A model generated the notes under the pieces. The model was given only the letters and a program-made list of their open reading frames with translations. It ran no database searches and was not told where the DNA came from. Below, one piece after another: positions 35,401-47,480 of a stretch of 64,000 nt of DNA. The stretch is from Strigops habroptila (Eukaryota > Chordata > Aves > Psittaciformes > Psittacidae): assembly GCF_004027225.2 (NCBI RefSeq), contig NC_046360.1, positions 2,778,001 through 2,842,000 on the forward strand, in the 5' to 3' direction. Each line of letters starts with the position of its first letter. Positions within the stretch are counted from its first letter, which is position 1. The translations under genes and the position numbers were made by a program.

Positions 35401-38400
35401 CTAAGCATGAAAAGACAATACCCACATAATCAGAGTAAATGCATCTTGAGAAGGTAGTATCTCTGCACAGTGTTACTTAAATCTGTTCAGTAAGCATGAG
35501 GTCAGGTGAGACAGCACAGCAGGGAGAAGAGCAAGCTGCTCAGTATCACCTTTACATCTTCTACTCACAGCTGGTGTAAGGCAGAACAATGAAAGCCCCG
35601 AGTACTCCACGCTGCCCGAGACAGGGATGTTCAAAGGAGCAACAAAACATTGCTTTCATGACTGGAATAGAAGAAACCTTTTATATGGGGAAAGATTCTT
35701 CAGTGCACAGTTCTAATCTGTAAGTACAATAGCGATACAAAAGGTAGAGTGGCAGCAGAAGCCACGAAACTGGGCCTGTAACACTTTCCTGCAGGTTACA
35801 AAATGCCACTGTTCCATGTTATTCTAACAGCAATGCAGTGAAATACAGCAAAAAGCTTCTACAGAAGAGAGACTGGTTTAGTACTTATAACCAGAGTAAC
35901 CTTTGCTAGACCAGGACTAAGCTATCTTGAGCATCTGTACAGCACTGACAGCAGCAGAGCTCAAGTCCTACCATCAACTGTTATTATGGAAATGAGTTTC
36001 ATAAATATTTATCAGTGCAGTCAGTCTTTACAAAAGATGACTCAAGCTGTCTTCAGAAGACCATATTGGCTATATTTCAAAGGCGAGAGTTGACAGTTCT
36101 TTGATGATGCTCAATACTTGAAGCATATATCACCACCTAGACAACAGCCCAGCCAGCTTGTATTGTTAGAGGTATTTAAAAGAAAACTGTGCTGTCTTGT
36201 AAATAGCTTCTTCTAAATCCTAAACATAAGGAAGGCAACCACAACATGTAATTCAGACCCCTACTTTAGGCTCAAGTATTTCCACAAAGCTGTTAAGTGG
36301 TGGAGGGAGGAGGTGTTTGAGTTTTACAGTTTGATGACTGCTGCAATTTAACAACTTCCCTATGTTTGTGACTCCAGTATCATGACATTGTCATACGACT
36401 GCATGATGGTGACCTGGTGGCAAAACGATGTTAACAGGTCAGCTTAATAGTTCAAACAAAAATAACCTGCCAACAGCCTGTCTGTACTGGAGCTCTTGAT
36501 ATTGCTGCTGGTGGTGTGGATGAGCTAGTGCTTGTACTATTGGATCCAATCTGCAAAGTATTTCCAGCATTCAGATAAACTGGATTAAGAAATAAAACCA
36601 GATAGAAGGGGGAGAATAATCATACCTCAATATCTGGGCTATAACACAAAAGTGGGAAACACTCAATGCCTCCACTAGCATGGAAGGAATCCTCCATTCT
36701 TTCATGGGTTACACACACCCCACAAACTACAGTTTCTTTCTTTACCTCTAACAATTTGGGGCACTGATATTAATTGGTGGCCCTGTAGATTGGTAAACTG
36801 TACTGAATGCAAGGTTATAAGCTTCACAGATTTCCTCTTGGGCATATGGCACTGGATGATAGCATCCATGGAAACCTGCACAAAGGCAGTGCTTGGTCTA
36901 CTCGCAGGAGCTTAGCTCCAATACCAGTTTGCAATCACCAGACCCTAGAACTGTTTCTGAAGCTAACACACAGTGGCAAATCATGATGTGCAGATCTAAA
37001 ACAAAACTAACTGTAAACCAGGCTTTTAATCAATCTTCTCTGTGGAAACATAACACTTCTGAGTTTGAAACCTGGCTGAGCATTTCATACTCTACACATC
37101 ACTGACCCAGGCGGTTTCTTGACTCTGGCATGCATCATTTAACCAGGGTATGTGTAACCAATCTTGAGGGAATAAGCATTGCAAAATGGCTGCAGTTATA
37201 CACAAAATCAGTCCAAAATAAAGGAAGAGTTTAGTGGGGATAAGCTTTGCTCTAACTAGAAGGATGCAAGTAGTGTTTAATTGAAAAGCGAGGATCAATG
37301 GGGCTGACATGGATACACTCCTGACAATTCCCATCAATTTGCTGGGTAGTCCTGGATGTGTCATTTAGGCTTGCTCTTCCTCCGGTCGATAGGGAAACCA
37401 GAGGAACAATCACACCTAAGTGCTGTTGTAAGCTTGCGATCCAAAACTGGATTGTACTTTTGTTCAAGTATCAGGTGCCAAGGAATCTGCTGCATTTAAT
37501 AAACAATGCAGAGGCGTGACAGCAGAAGGCAGCCCTGCCTCTCAAGGCAGAAGAACTTCAAAAGATAAGCAATGTTAGTACAAAGAAACCTAAAAATACC
37601 TGACAGTTAAAGTCAGCTCTTCTGAAAATAGATTAGAAAGTCTCAGCTAAAGAGTCAGCAAAACCAATGAGGTTACACGTTGATTTCCAGCGTGATCTTG
37701 TTAAAGGAAGAAAACAAGTGAAATTTTGGAGAGGGGTAACTTCCAGACAATTAACATACACTGAATGCTCAAGTGTCACATTCCTGGCAACTGGAGATTG
37801 TGTTAATTGGAACAAAGTGGCTTTTTCCTGGAAGATCCTAAACAACATAAATTTGAAAGCAGCAGTTTTCATCCGCAGGACGCTGAACTCCTACAACTCT
37901 TCTAGAGAATCAAGAAAGAAGGAGAAGCCTCACCTCATACATCATGGGATTTTGAGAATCCACACAGCATATATTTAGAGAAAAGCCAGAGGGATTTAAG
38001 AGATTAAGTATGACTTTTAAGTAATAGTATTTTTATTAAAGGAGGTGCAATTTGTAGATAACAACAAACTACAGTGTTATTTTCCACGTTCTCCCAATGT
38101 AAAAGCCTGACCCAAGAAACCACGCTGACAAACTGCTCTGACACAGGAGAACGGGTGTACAATAAGGAAACCTCACGAGCAGCAGCAGCAGAGTACGAGC
38201 TCTCAGCCTGGTTCATGTCACCCAAGGAGAACCAACTCAAACATGCCGCTGCACCAACACAGTTGCCTGTCAGTCAAACCAACAGCAGTCCACCACCACC
38301 CCTGAGGAGCTGCAGTCTGTTTTTAGCCGTTGAAGGAGGACAGTGACATTTACTTGACCGTCAGAAGGCTGCTGCAGACCGGCTGCTATGTTCACAAACA

Positions 38401-39858
38401 GCATCCTCTAATTAGAACAATAGCTCTTAAAGGGAATATTTATTACAGCTGAAAATACGTTGGTAAAAGCAGAGCAAAGGTCAAAGCAAGTCAGAGCTGT
38501 ACAATTCGGTATTTACAACTATGAAGCTTTTTAAACAGATGAACAAAGGGGCTGATGGCAGAGTTAGCAGCTTAATACATTAGAGGGTTAGACGTATAAT
38601 AGAATCCCATGACTGGTTTGTGTTGAAGGGATCTTAAAGCTCACCCAGTTCCAACCCCCTGCCACGGGCAGGGACACCTTCCACTGGAGCAGGTTGCTCC
38701 AAGCCCCTGTGTCCAACCTGGCCTTGAACACTGCCAGGGATGGGGCAGCCACAGCTTCTCTGGGCACCCTGTGCCAGCGCCTCAGCACCCTCACAGGGAA
38801 GAGCTTCTGCCTAAGAGCTCATCTCAATCTCCCCTCTGGCAGGTTAAAGCCATTCCCCCTTGTCCTATACGTTCTTGTCCTATAGGATCAAGCCTTTAAG
38901 TTACATATTTCAATCTATATTGAGCCCTTATTTGAGACAATAAGGATTACTAAACGTTTCTATACCAAGCACGAAAGCAGAACAGTAACAAAAAAAGACG
39001 CTTCTAAAACATGCACAAAACGCTAAACTAAGCAACACCCAAGATTCCCTTAAATAAAACTCAGGGATAACTCCAGCGCAACACCTGCCTTTGGCTCCGT
39101 TTGCACAGCGGCTGCGGTGCGGAAGAGGAACGGGAGCGGCAGAGCCCGGGCAGCGCTGCGGGACCCGCTGTTCTCCAGACACCCGAGCGCGAAGTGAAAC
39201 ACCGAAACCAAGGCGCTTCCTTGGCATTCCCAGCACCCTGCGAGCGGGAAGAACATCCCGCCACGCGCGGCTCCCGCAGCGAGCATCCTCCGCGGGAGGA
39301 ATAAGTATTAAACCCCTGCAGTTTACCGGAGATAACAGCTGTGAGGCAGCTTTTAACTTGTAGCATGACAGCTCTCCATGGAAAACGAGCTACCGCGCAG
39401 CACCGGAGCACTCTGCCCGGCCCCAGGCCTCCTACCTCCGGCCCGGCCGCGGCCGGCTGTGGTGACCCCGCTGCCCGCAGGGCTGGAGGCCGGGGAAGAG
39501 GCGCCAGGGCCCGCCCCGGGGTGCCACACACCGCCTCAGGGACAGTGCCCGCCCTGTGTCCCGTCCCGTCCCGCTGCAGCCACCGGCTGAAGGGAAAGAA
39601 ACGAGGTCCCCGGTCAGCGAACGGAGAAGCGGCGGCTCTGCTCCCCGCTGCCCACACCCGGCTCCCTGCCGCCGGGGAAGCGGCGGGCCGCCTGCCAGCC
39701 CCCCCATTCACCCGCCCGCCCGCTGAGCGAGGCCGGCCGCTCACCATGGCGAAGCCGGAGAGGAGCGCGGAGGTGCGGCTGGAGGCTTTCAGCTTGGCGC
39801 GGCTCAGGTAGAGCTTCCGCCAGGACAGCGCCTGCATCGAGTGCTCGTTCAGGCTCAT
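28843..39858 (-). CDS. ORAI1: ORAI1, calcium release-activated calcium channel protein 1 (complete, 2 coding exons)
   Basis: Exons 39745-39858 and 28843-29412 join at phase 0 to encode 227 aa. ORAI1 is the hexameric pore of the store-operated calcium channel in the plasma membrane, opened by ER STIM proteins. Visible features, with human number = residue + 63 up to the third membrane segment, are the basic N-terminal helix [20 protein letters not shown] (11-30, with R28 = human R91), the pore helix with selectivity-filter Glu43 (= E106), and four hydrophobic segments at about 25-42, 55-77, 111-134 and 161-181. The STIM-binding C-terminal helix [16 protein letters not shown] has Leu199 and Leu202. 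[20 protein letters not shown] identifies ORAI1 rather than ORAI2 or ORAI3. The extracellular loop 2 is about 11 residues shorter than in human but keeps an N-S-T glycosylation sequon. The start Met corresponds to human Met64; no long N-terminus is seen. Confidence 0.97.
33018..33110 (-). mobile_element. Diverged CR1 LINE fragment
   Basis: The plus strand has CACAGAATAATGTAGGGTGG, then AAGACACCTCAAAAGGTCAC and CTGGTCTAATCCCTGGCCCA. This follows the layout of an old CR1 3' tail (acagaatcat...ggttggaa...gacctc...ggtcatctagtcc) with many substitutions. Confidence 0.65.
38598..38878 (-). mobile_element. CR1 LINE 3' fragment
   Basis: Minus-oriented CR1 tail closely matching the copy at 8041-8345 over more than 200 bp. 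It includes TGCCACGGGCAGGGACACCT, GTCCAACCTGGCCTTGAACA and GGGCACCCTGTGCCAGCGCC. It lies in the ORAI1 intron in the same orientation as ORAI1. Confidence 0.93.
39745..39858 (-). CDS. ORAI1: ORAI1 coding exon 1
   Basis: ATG (CAT on plus at 39856-39858) opens 38 codons from [17 protein letters not shown] to ALLSGFAM, then donor GTGAGC. Bases before the ATG translate to a Ser/Arg/Pro-rich run with no ORAI similarity. The frame upstream to 39960 has no in-frame ATG, only GTG. The start context is weak (C at -3, A at +4). Confidence 0.93.
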
Positions 39859-40063
39859 GGGCTCGGGGCGGCGGAGCACAGCGGAGCGGGAGACACACGA
39901 CAGCGGCAGCAACAGCTCCTTCCGGCGGCGGAGCGAGGGCACCCCCTGCGCTAACACCACATGGGCCCGGCCGCGGCTGCTGCCGGTGCTGGGGCCGCGC
40001 CTGCCGCCGCGCCGCTCCGGGCCTGCGCGCCGCCACCCGCCGGGCCCCGCCCGCCGCCGCCTG

Positions 40064-40096
40064 ATTGGGCAGCACGGCGCGGCCCCGCCCCGCCCC
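40064..40096 (-). promoter_or_regulatory. ORAI1 putative proximal promoter: CCAAT box and GC boxes
   Basis: On the minus strand a CCAAT box (ATTGG on plus, 40064-40068) lies about 205 bp upstream of the ORAI1 ATG. Adjacent GC boxes (CCCCGCCCCGCCCC, about 40083-40096) are typical of Sp1/NF-Y promoters in TATA-less islands. The transcription start is not determined. Confidence 0.5.
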
Positions 40097-40299
40097 TCCG
40101 CGGCCGCTTCCCGGCGGCCCTCACAACGAGGCAGCGCGAGCGTCGCGCCGCGGAGGCTGCTTCCCGCCGCCGCCCGCAGCGGGTCCGTGAGGGGCTGGAC
40201 CCCGCTGCAAGGCCCGGCCGCAGCCCGCAGCGTAGTTGGCAGGAACCTGCAGTTGCTCAGTCAGTTTGTGCTCCGTTGACCGGCGGTAGGTGCCCCACA

Positions 40300-43200
40300 G
40301 CTCTGTGAGGGAAAGGGTCGGGGTGTCCCCCCTGCGCCAGCCCCGCTGCCTTCCCTCACCACACAGCCACAGAGCCCTCTCTCAACTGCTTCCTTCTTTA
40401 ACCTCCTCTCCTGGAAAGCTTAAGCGTTTAATCTACATCTGTCTTGTGGATCTAAACCTGAGAGCAGCCACCCTCGATTCCAGTTAAAATCGATAACCCT
40501 TTGTCACGTACTCAACGTTTTGTGGCCCCAGAGCTCCTGATAAACCCGTTTTTTATCAGCAAATAGCTGATAACCTTGATCAAGCAGAACATTTCAACAG
40601 AGAACACAGGCCATTGTTGAAAGATTATTGCCACGCTCATGCAAACCTTTTAAAACATACTTTATTTTTCTTTTTTTCTGTGTTTTACAGAGTGGAAAAA
40701 TGAGGCATAGAGCAGAACTCCATAGCAAATACGTGGCACAGCTCTGAAGATGATTTCTGAAAAGGTGAGACAACACAGTGCTGGTGCCAAGTCACACTTT
40801 TGGGTCTGGAGAACTAAAGGATGTGTAAGAAACCAACCTGTTGCTATCGATTTCTAGTAAGAAATGTACAATTTTAACAATATAAATAATGCTGGACAAG
40901 GATACTTTTACTATTTCCAGGCATTTAGACGGTCACTTACTGCAGTGTTGCTTCCATTAGAAATCAAAAGCACTGGTGATTTTCTGTGGCATTGAAATGT
41001 TTCACCTTACAAGTAGGAAAAATGCAGCACATTGTGTTTAACGTTTTTCTTTGTTCCTCTCTTCACACCCTTCCCTGATTTGCAAGGTCGTTGATTTACT
41101 TATGCACAGCAAAGGTGATGACAATCTACACCAACACAGGTCACTTAATGCTCTTCATTTACATGGCATTCTTTTAAAAGAGATGCAGTTGAAGCACCCA
41201 AGGAGAAAATCTTAACAACTTGAAGTCTTCAGAGGCATTCCCTGAAACTGCTGGTTCTTACCACATAGACTTGATCTCTCATTTCCCTCTCAGGAAATAA
41301 ATGGAGTTGTCTTCTTATAAACAACTTTTGGTTAGATTTTTATCTACGGAGGCATTAAAACACCTCAATGAATGAGTGAAATTCATTCTTCTATAAATGA
41401 GTGTGACCTGCAGTCTTTCCTTAAAAAGCCTTTGCTGGTGTATCACTGCCTCTATGAAGTATTCGCCACCTTCTTTCTCTTTTATGGGTGACAGCGCTAC
41501 TGTAGAGTGTCCATTTGTGTGGAAGCGTAAGTTAGCATTTAATGGTGGACTTGGCAGTGTTGGGTTTGCGTCTGGACTTGATGATCTTAAAGGTCTTTTC
41601 CAACCGAAATGATTCGATGACTATAAATACTACTCTTTGTTGAGCGTGCTTTAATTCTAAAAGAAAAGCCAACCCAAAACCAGAAGACCTCATCACCACA
41701 GTCGGCTTCTTCTGTGACTCCCCCTGATGCCTTAGGCTAAGTCTGAGCACTGCATTGCAAAGCAGTGAGTAACAGCCCCTTTGTGATTTCATTACCGCAT
41801 TTTCCTTGGGAGATGTGATAACCATCGAAACCCAGTGATGTAGTTTCCTCCGTATCTCAAGCAAACTAAGCCTCTGTCATTTAGTTTCTGTGGACTCATA
41901 CATTTAAAAATACTTTGCATTGCTGCTCATAACCTATGACAAATACTTATGTGCGTAACCAAGATTGATTGTTCACTATTTCATCTCATTTCTGCACAAA
42001 ATTACGGCTGAACTCTAACATCATGGGTTAGTGCTGCTGCATAAATAATACCTAGGTCTTGACCTGTTCCCTAAAATCAGATTTCTCTAGAAAAACACAA
42101 ACCTGCAAGAGACATACATCTGAGAAGGGCCTCAAGTGTCTTTCTAAAGAACTCTATTAAACCAGACTCTTTGAACTCACTGTTTCTCTATTCTGTCCAT
42201 CACTCCTAATCCTGTTTATCAGGAAGGATGTTGAAAGATATAACACTATTGCACACTGATGAACTGTTGAGTTCATATTTCATACAGAGAAACAGTAAAT
42301 GACCTACCAAATCAGTAACGAAAGCTCATCCCATCCCCTTTTCCAAACCAAACCCATGTGTAACTTTCAGCTTCCAGCGTTGTAGCTTTGAGATATCATT
42401 TCCTTTCCTATCAGAAATAAAAAGTCGATTTGTTAAATGGGAAAACATGAATTGAGGATCAAGGCTTCTGCAACTAAACCATTAGGGCTGTAGCAGCATA
42501 CCCTTTTTCCCCTTGATGTTCCGAACATTTTACAACTCCATTCTGGGGTACAAACTAAACAGGATAAATTGTTTTCTTTCCAGCTCTAATTACTCATTAT
42601 TACACACCTCTGCACTGCCGCTTTAGAGTGAGCTGAAACAAAAAGACTCTGTCATGCTTAATTAACTCGTAGAAATGCTTCGGGGAGTTCTGAAATCATG
42701 CTGGAGTTCAGAACTGGGGCTGCTCGTTACCTCTGATCAGTGCAATTGCGGAAGGCCACCAAAAGGGTGTAGTCCTGCACTCTTCCTTCATCTCACCCCC
42801 CTCTCCTCTACATCCTGTAGATGATACCAATCAAACGGCTGCAGAGCTTCAGTGAATTGACCTAATGAAAAAAATAAGCGGGTTTTTTTCTCCTTAATGG
42901 GCGAGTTTTCTGCTGGATCAGGTCACTAAACTGACTTATCCCGTGGCTGCACGAACACTGCACCTAATGCAGGAGAAATGAGAGACATAGCAAGAGAAAA
43001 GGAACTGGCTCTAGCAGCAGCAGGCTGCTATTACCCCTAATTAGAGGTAATGTCAACCCATTCTTGGATCATTTAGGCATGAACACAATCGGAGCAGGTG
43101 GCAGAAGTCCAAGTTTCTTTCCAGAAAGCCCCGAGAAATCTGTACACAGTCACAAGGATACTCATAGTTCTTTTTTTCTGCTAAAAATGTACTTCTGTAT

Positions 43201-45300
43201 GTTCTGTAGGAGGACTGAATTAGAAGAATGGGTTCGCTGAGTACTGTATGATTAATGGATATGGCACTGAGCATGCAAAGGTTCTACCCTCTGCAGAGCA
43301 GTTCTTCTAAAGCATATTTCCAGCTTCACATGCAAATCATCACTTCCATTTGTTCCTGTTATTGTACCAAAACCAAACCAGGTTACCACAGAACGGAAAT
43401 GATGGTAGATCTGCATTAAAAACAACACATCGGAAGTTGCACGAGGCAAATAAAGGTTCGGCAGCAGAACCAAGCAGTGAGGAGGTCGAGGCAAACATCT
43501 CTGCAGATCTCACTGAAAGAAAAGCGTAAAGTTTAGTTGAGGGAGTTTCTGCAGAGGAAGGATTTTGATGTGTCATGACTAGAAAAATGGTATTATTTTT
43601 AACTTCCTTCATAAAACAACGGTTAAAGATCTAGTCTTCCATCTTAACCCAAAGTAATGGATAGAATGGTAGATCTTACAGGATAGAAGATAATCTTCAA
43701 ATATTTTTTAAGGTATTTCAGTCCTTTCTATCCAAAGGGAAATGACTATGTTTGAAAGCTCAGGAGGAGTAAGGGGTGAAATAAACCCATTTCTTCACAG
43801 CCCTCCCAAGCACAGCAGTGGAGTTCTTATTTTAGCTGCGTCCTGCAGTACAAGTTTAATTAAATGAGAGCTCCTCATAGCAAGGTCAGGATCCAGCACA
43901 CTGGCATGATTAGATCTTCAATAATTTAAGCTACATTAACATCCAGAGAAAAAGCATCAGTGGGTTTTCTTTCAATACAGTTCAGGCCACCCCCTCCTCA
44001 ATGACCACCGCTCCCTTTTCACACTCTGAAGACCTGAAATGGTTTTCCCCCCTTTTTTTTCAGACTGAACAAAGCCAGCCTTGCAGCAGCCCCACATTGT
44101 CCCATATCAAACCCTGCCTGACAGGGCCCAGCTCCAGGCACTGCTGCAAACCTTTGGCACAAGCTGCTTGGAGGGGAAATGAGCCCTAACCCTCATCTAC
44201 CAGTACTTCACTTGTGTGCTGAAGCACATGGGTTTAATGTTGCTTCTAAATAGTTTTATCCTATGTAACACAGCTGTGGATATTCTCATCACCCACAGCC
44301 TGCTGCCTTCTCTTCCCCACTTCTTTTAAGTTTGAGACTTTGTTATTAATACACAGATTACATATAGTATTATTTGAATGGTAAAATGAACTGTAGTTTA
44401 ATAGGAATCATTTCTGTCTTGAAACAAGGTTCAAAACATGGTTTCTATTTTCAGAGATCTATAGATTTAATATGTGGTATTTCTAAAGCCACATATTTAC
44501 TTTCCTGTTTGAGTATCTGGTGTTTCAGGTGTATGTGACGGATACAGCCCCTGGTTTGTTTGATATACCAAGAGTCTCAGATTGTTCATGTCCAAAAAGG
44601 AAGATTTAGAAAAATGAGTTTTCTTTTATGTTCTGGCTTTTTTGGTGGACTTTTGTGGAATGGATGATGTGCTTTTTATCTGATGATTCTCTAGTAACAT
44701 CCATTTGTCTTGTACAAGTACTGCAGCCTCAATCCTGCAGATGTACATGTGCATTTGATTTTAAGATGGAGTAATCTTGGCAGAAAGGTGAACATATGCG
44801 TATATCTCTTCAGGATTATGGATTCATAATGCACTTGCTAGAACAGACATCTGGAATCCACACTTCACTATATAGCCTATACAACACTCCTATATGAGCA
44901 TAAAGTTCAATCATCTGCAAATAGGGAGATGCTGGAGAAAAATTATATGTTTTTTCACTGTTCTGCAGATGCACAGTGAGAAGGTCACTGCCTTAAATCC
45001 TTAGAACTCTGTCCTCTCCTGCCTTTATGCACGTTCTGGTTCATTACAATATGGAGCTTTGCAAAGAGATGACTGGCAAGGCCTGCCAAAGTTGAACTTC
45101 AATGTGTTTTACCTTTGGTGTAATATTTAATGTTTCATATAGTACCTAGATGTGATGGGTTGGGTATCCAAGGGGTAACTGGGTGCTATGTGAGACTGTT
45201 TCTGTTGGAAGCGGACAGGAATAGGAAAGAAAAAATCCCTCTTTAACAGAGGTTTCAGTCTGTGTTTAATGTAATGTGAGAATTAAAGCCATAGAAAGAC
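40300..45300. other. Intergenic region between ORAI1 and KDM2B
   Basis: Mostly AT-rich unique sequence with one CR1 tail at 41538-41625. I looked for the alternative upstream KDM2B first exon (the longer mammalian isoform) and did not find it. No other gene is recognised. Confidence 0.65.
41538..41625 (+). mobile_element. CR1 LINE 3' tail
   Basis: Plus-oriented CR1 end. AATGGTGGACTTGGCAGTGT is followed by GGACTTGATGATCTTAAAGG, TCTTTTCCAACCGAAATGAT and a TCGATGA remnant of the octamer tail. It is the only CR1 copy here in plus orientation. Confidence 0.9.
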
Positions 45301-45839
45301 AGTTTGCAAATCCCTTCTGAGTTTGGACTAGTTAGATCCCAGCACCCCCCGATTTATGCTGCTCCAGGAGAGCCAGCAGTGAACAAGCAGCTCAAGCCAG
45401 CATCAACTGCAAAAAGCAAAGCAGAGGAGCACCCACCTCAAAGCCACCAGCCCGGCCCCGCATTTAGGCACTCTCTGATGCTCCCCTCCTTGGGGGCGTG
45501 CAGGGGGAGGTAAAGATGTCAGTGCAGAGAGGAGCCACGCGTTGGAACCTGGAGGCTGTTCAGATCCTGCACTCTGACCCCGCTGGTGCCATCACACGGT
45601 CCCGGTATTTGCTCTTCATCAATTTAGAGTAGACGGGAATCGCTGTTGTAGAAACAGGACCCTCGGACAGCCTCAGGAGCCCGCAGCATCGCCAGCCTGG
45701 AGATTTCTATCAGCAGCTATTTCCTATTATTTTGACGTACTTTTTCCACGCGGTTTCTACCTACCTGCTGCACACGCGTATTACAAAGGCACTCTGGCTT
45801 TATTTCACACCGAATAATACATCCCAGACACCAGGACAC

Positions 45840-47480
45840 ACAGGACGGAGCCGGGGCGCAGCTCTCGGAGCGCCCGCAGCAGCCGGCGGGGCTGCCTCGC
45901 TGCACGCGTGCTCGGAGAACACAGCGTGGGTACAACACAGCGCCCCACCAGCGGGAATTCACCACAAACCCACTTACTACAACGTTATTTTACAGCGTTT
46001 GCCACTCTCCCTCGCCACCCTTTACCGGAGTCCGATAAACCGTGCTCCGGGTTACAACGCGGGGTGGGCGCTGAGCCCGCTCCCCTCCGTGCAAGCGGAA
46101 CCGCTCAACTTTTAGGGCTCGTCCCCTGCAGCGGCACCCACACAGGGACCGACCGCGGGGTCCCCCCCGTGTCTGTCCGTCTGTCCCCCTCCCTCCCCAC
46201 CCGTTCAGCGCCTGCGTGCGGCCGCTGCGCACTCGTGACCCAGCCGCGGCCCCGGCCCAGCGCCGGTACCGCTCCCCCGGACACCCCCCCCCCCGGCCCC
46301 AGCGGTGTTTACGTTCCGGGCACTGCGACGCCTGCGCCCCGCTCCGCACGCAGCGCCTGAAAATGGTTCCTTAGGACTTTGCAAAAGGCATCATCGCCGC
46401 CGCCACCCCCCTCCCCTTCCCACCCCCTCCTCCCCCCCACGGGAAAAAAAAAAGTGCTGGTGCAAAATAGCAAAACTTTACCGAGACCTCGCTGGCTTTT
46501 GGGTTTCCTCCTCCCCATGTGAGCCAAAAATGCAGGACAGGAACTGTTGACAATTAAGTGATGAAACTCTCCAAAAAAATGGAGGCAGAGACAGACTCTG
46601 GAAGAAGATTGGTGTGTAGCTGGCGTCTGCCGATTTCCTATTCGTGCCTTTTAATTGATTTTGCTTAATTGTTTGCGAAGGGAGCAGTGCATGTAGAGCG
46701 GAGGCAGCAGAGCGACGTAGTTTGCAAGAGAGCAGCTTAGGCACTGGGGCAGGGGGTGGAATTTAACCGAGGGGAAGGAGAGGGTGGGACGATAATAGAT
46801 AGATATAATTTATTATTTCTTTCTTTCCTGCGGGTTTGCGCTGATCCACCGCGTGTGTCCGCGGGGCGGGTTTGCAGGGAGAGGGGCAGAACCGCTGGAG
46901 GTGGCCGGTGCATCGGGGGTCCCCCCCCCCGACCCCTCAAACTGGGGACCCACCGACCTACCTTCGCGCTCGGCCCACGTCCTCCAGCCCCGACCCGGGG
47001 CACCGGGACCCCCCCCCCTCCATTTAACCCGTTCCTGCCCCTCGCCGCGGAGGTGAACGGAAGGTGCGGAGCGGGGCGGGGGCTGCGCATCCATCGCGGC
47101 GTTCCATAGATTTTTAAATCGCGGCTTCCGGTGTGACTATGGAAACACGGGGATTATGTAAATCCCGAAACCGGGATGCCGTGCCTGGGATTAAATGATT
47201 CACCCTCCACCCCCCCCTTCCCTTCCCCGGGCAATCGTCTTGTTTTCACGTGCAGAAATAACAATATTAATAAAAACAACCCGGCCGCTGACGGGCATTG
47301 GCCGCCGCTCAGGGGGGTTTAACGGGACCGCCTCGGTGCCGTGGCCGTGACTTTCGGGCGAGAGCCGCCGGCCTCCCGCTCCCCCCGAGCCGGCAGCTCC
47401 AGCCCCGCGGCCCCCGCGCTGGTTCCCGCAGCCAAACACCTGTTATCCGGGTCTAGTTCCGTGCCGCGGGATGGAAAAGG
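45840..47480. promoter_or_regulatory. CpG island covering the KDM2B first exon
   Basis: GC- and CpG-rich block around the KDM2B start at 46579, with a less GC-rich patch at about 46530-46850. It includes several pure C runs of about 10 to 12 bases (near 46287, 46921 and 47010). Boundaries are estimated by eye. A further GC-rich stretch follows exon 2 (47817-48150). Confidence 0.75.
46579..46611 (+). CDS. KDM2B: KDM2B coding exon 1 (short-isoform first exon)
   Basis: ATG in strong context (A at -3, G at +4) opens 11 codons, [11 protein letters not shown], ending at a GTGTGT donor at 46612. Phase 0 matches exon 2. The exon is too short to call by length; it is supported by its close match to the known isoform start and by its CpG-island location. 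Confidence 0.88.

Larger units (their letters stand above)
29413..39744 (-). other. ORAI1 intron 1 (10.3 kb)
   Basis: AT-rich intron containing two CR1 fragments (33018-33110 and 38598-38878). I see no nested gene or RNA gene. Confidence 0.85.
39060..40300. promoter_or_regulatory. CpG island covering the ORAI1 5' end
   Basis: GC-rich, CpG-dense DNA across ORAI1 exon 1, the first part of its intron and about 440 bp upstream. Boundaries are estimated by eye. Confidence 0.8.

Noticed and set aside
39061-39960. 299-codon minus-strand open frame
   Set aside because: It is ORAI1 exon 1 with read-through into GC-rich intron past the donor at 39744, beginning at a GTG. Only 39745-39858 is real coding sequence.
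45160-45290. GATGGGTTGGGTATCCAAGG region as a possible LTR fragment
   Set aside because: It has a repeat-like feel, but I found no termini, target duplication or second copy in the window to support it.
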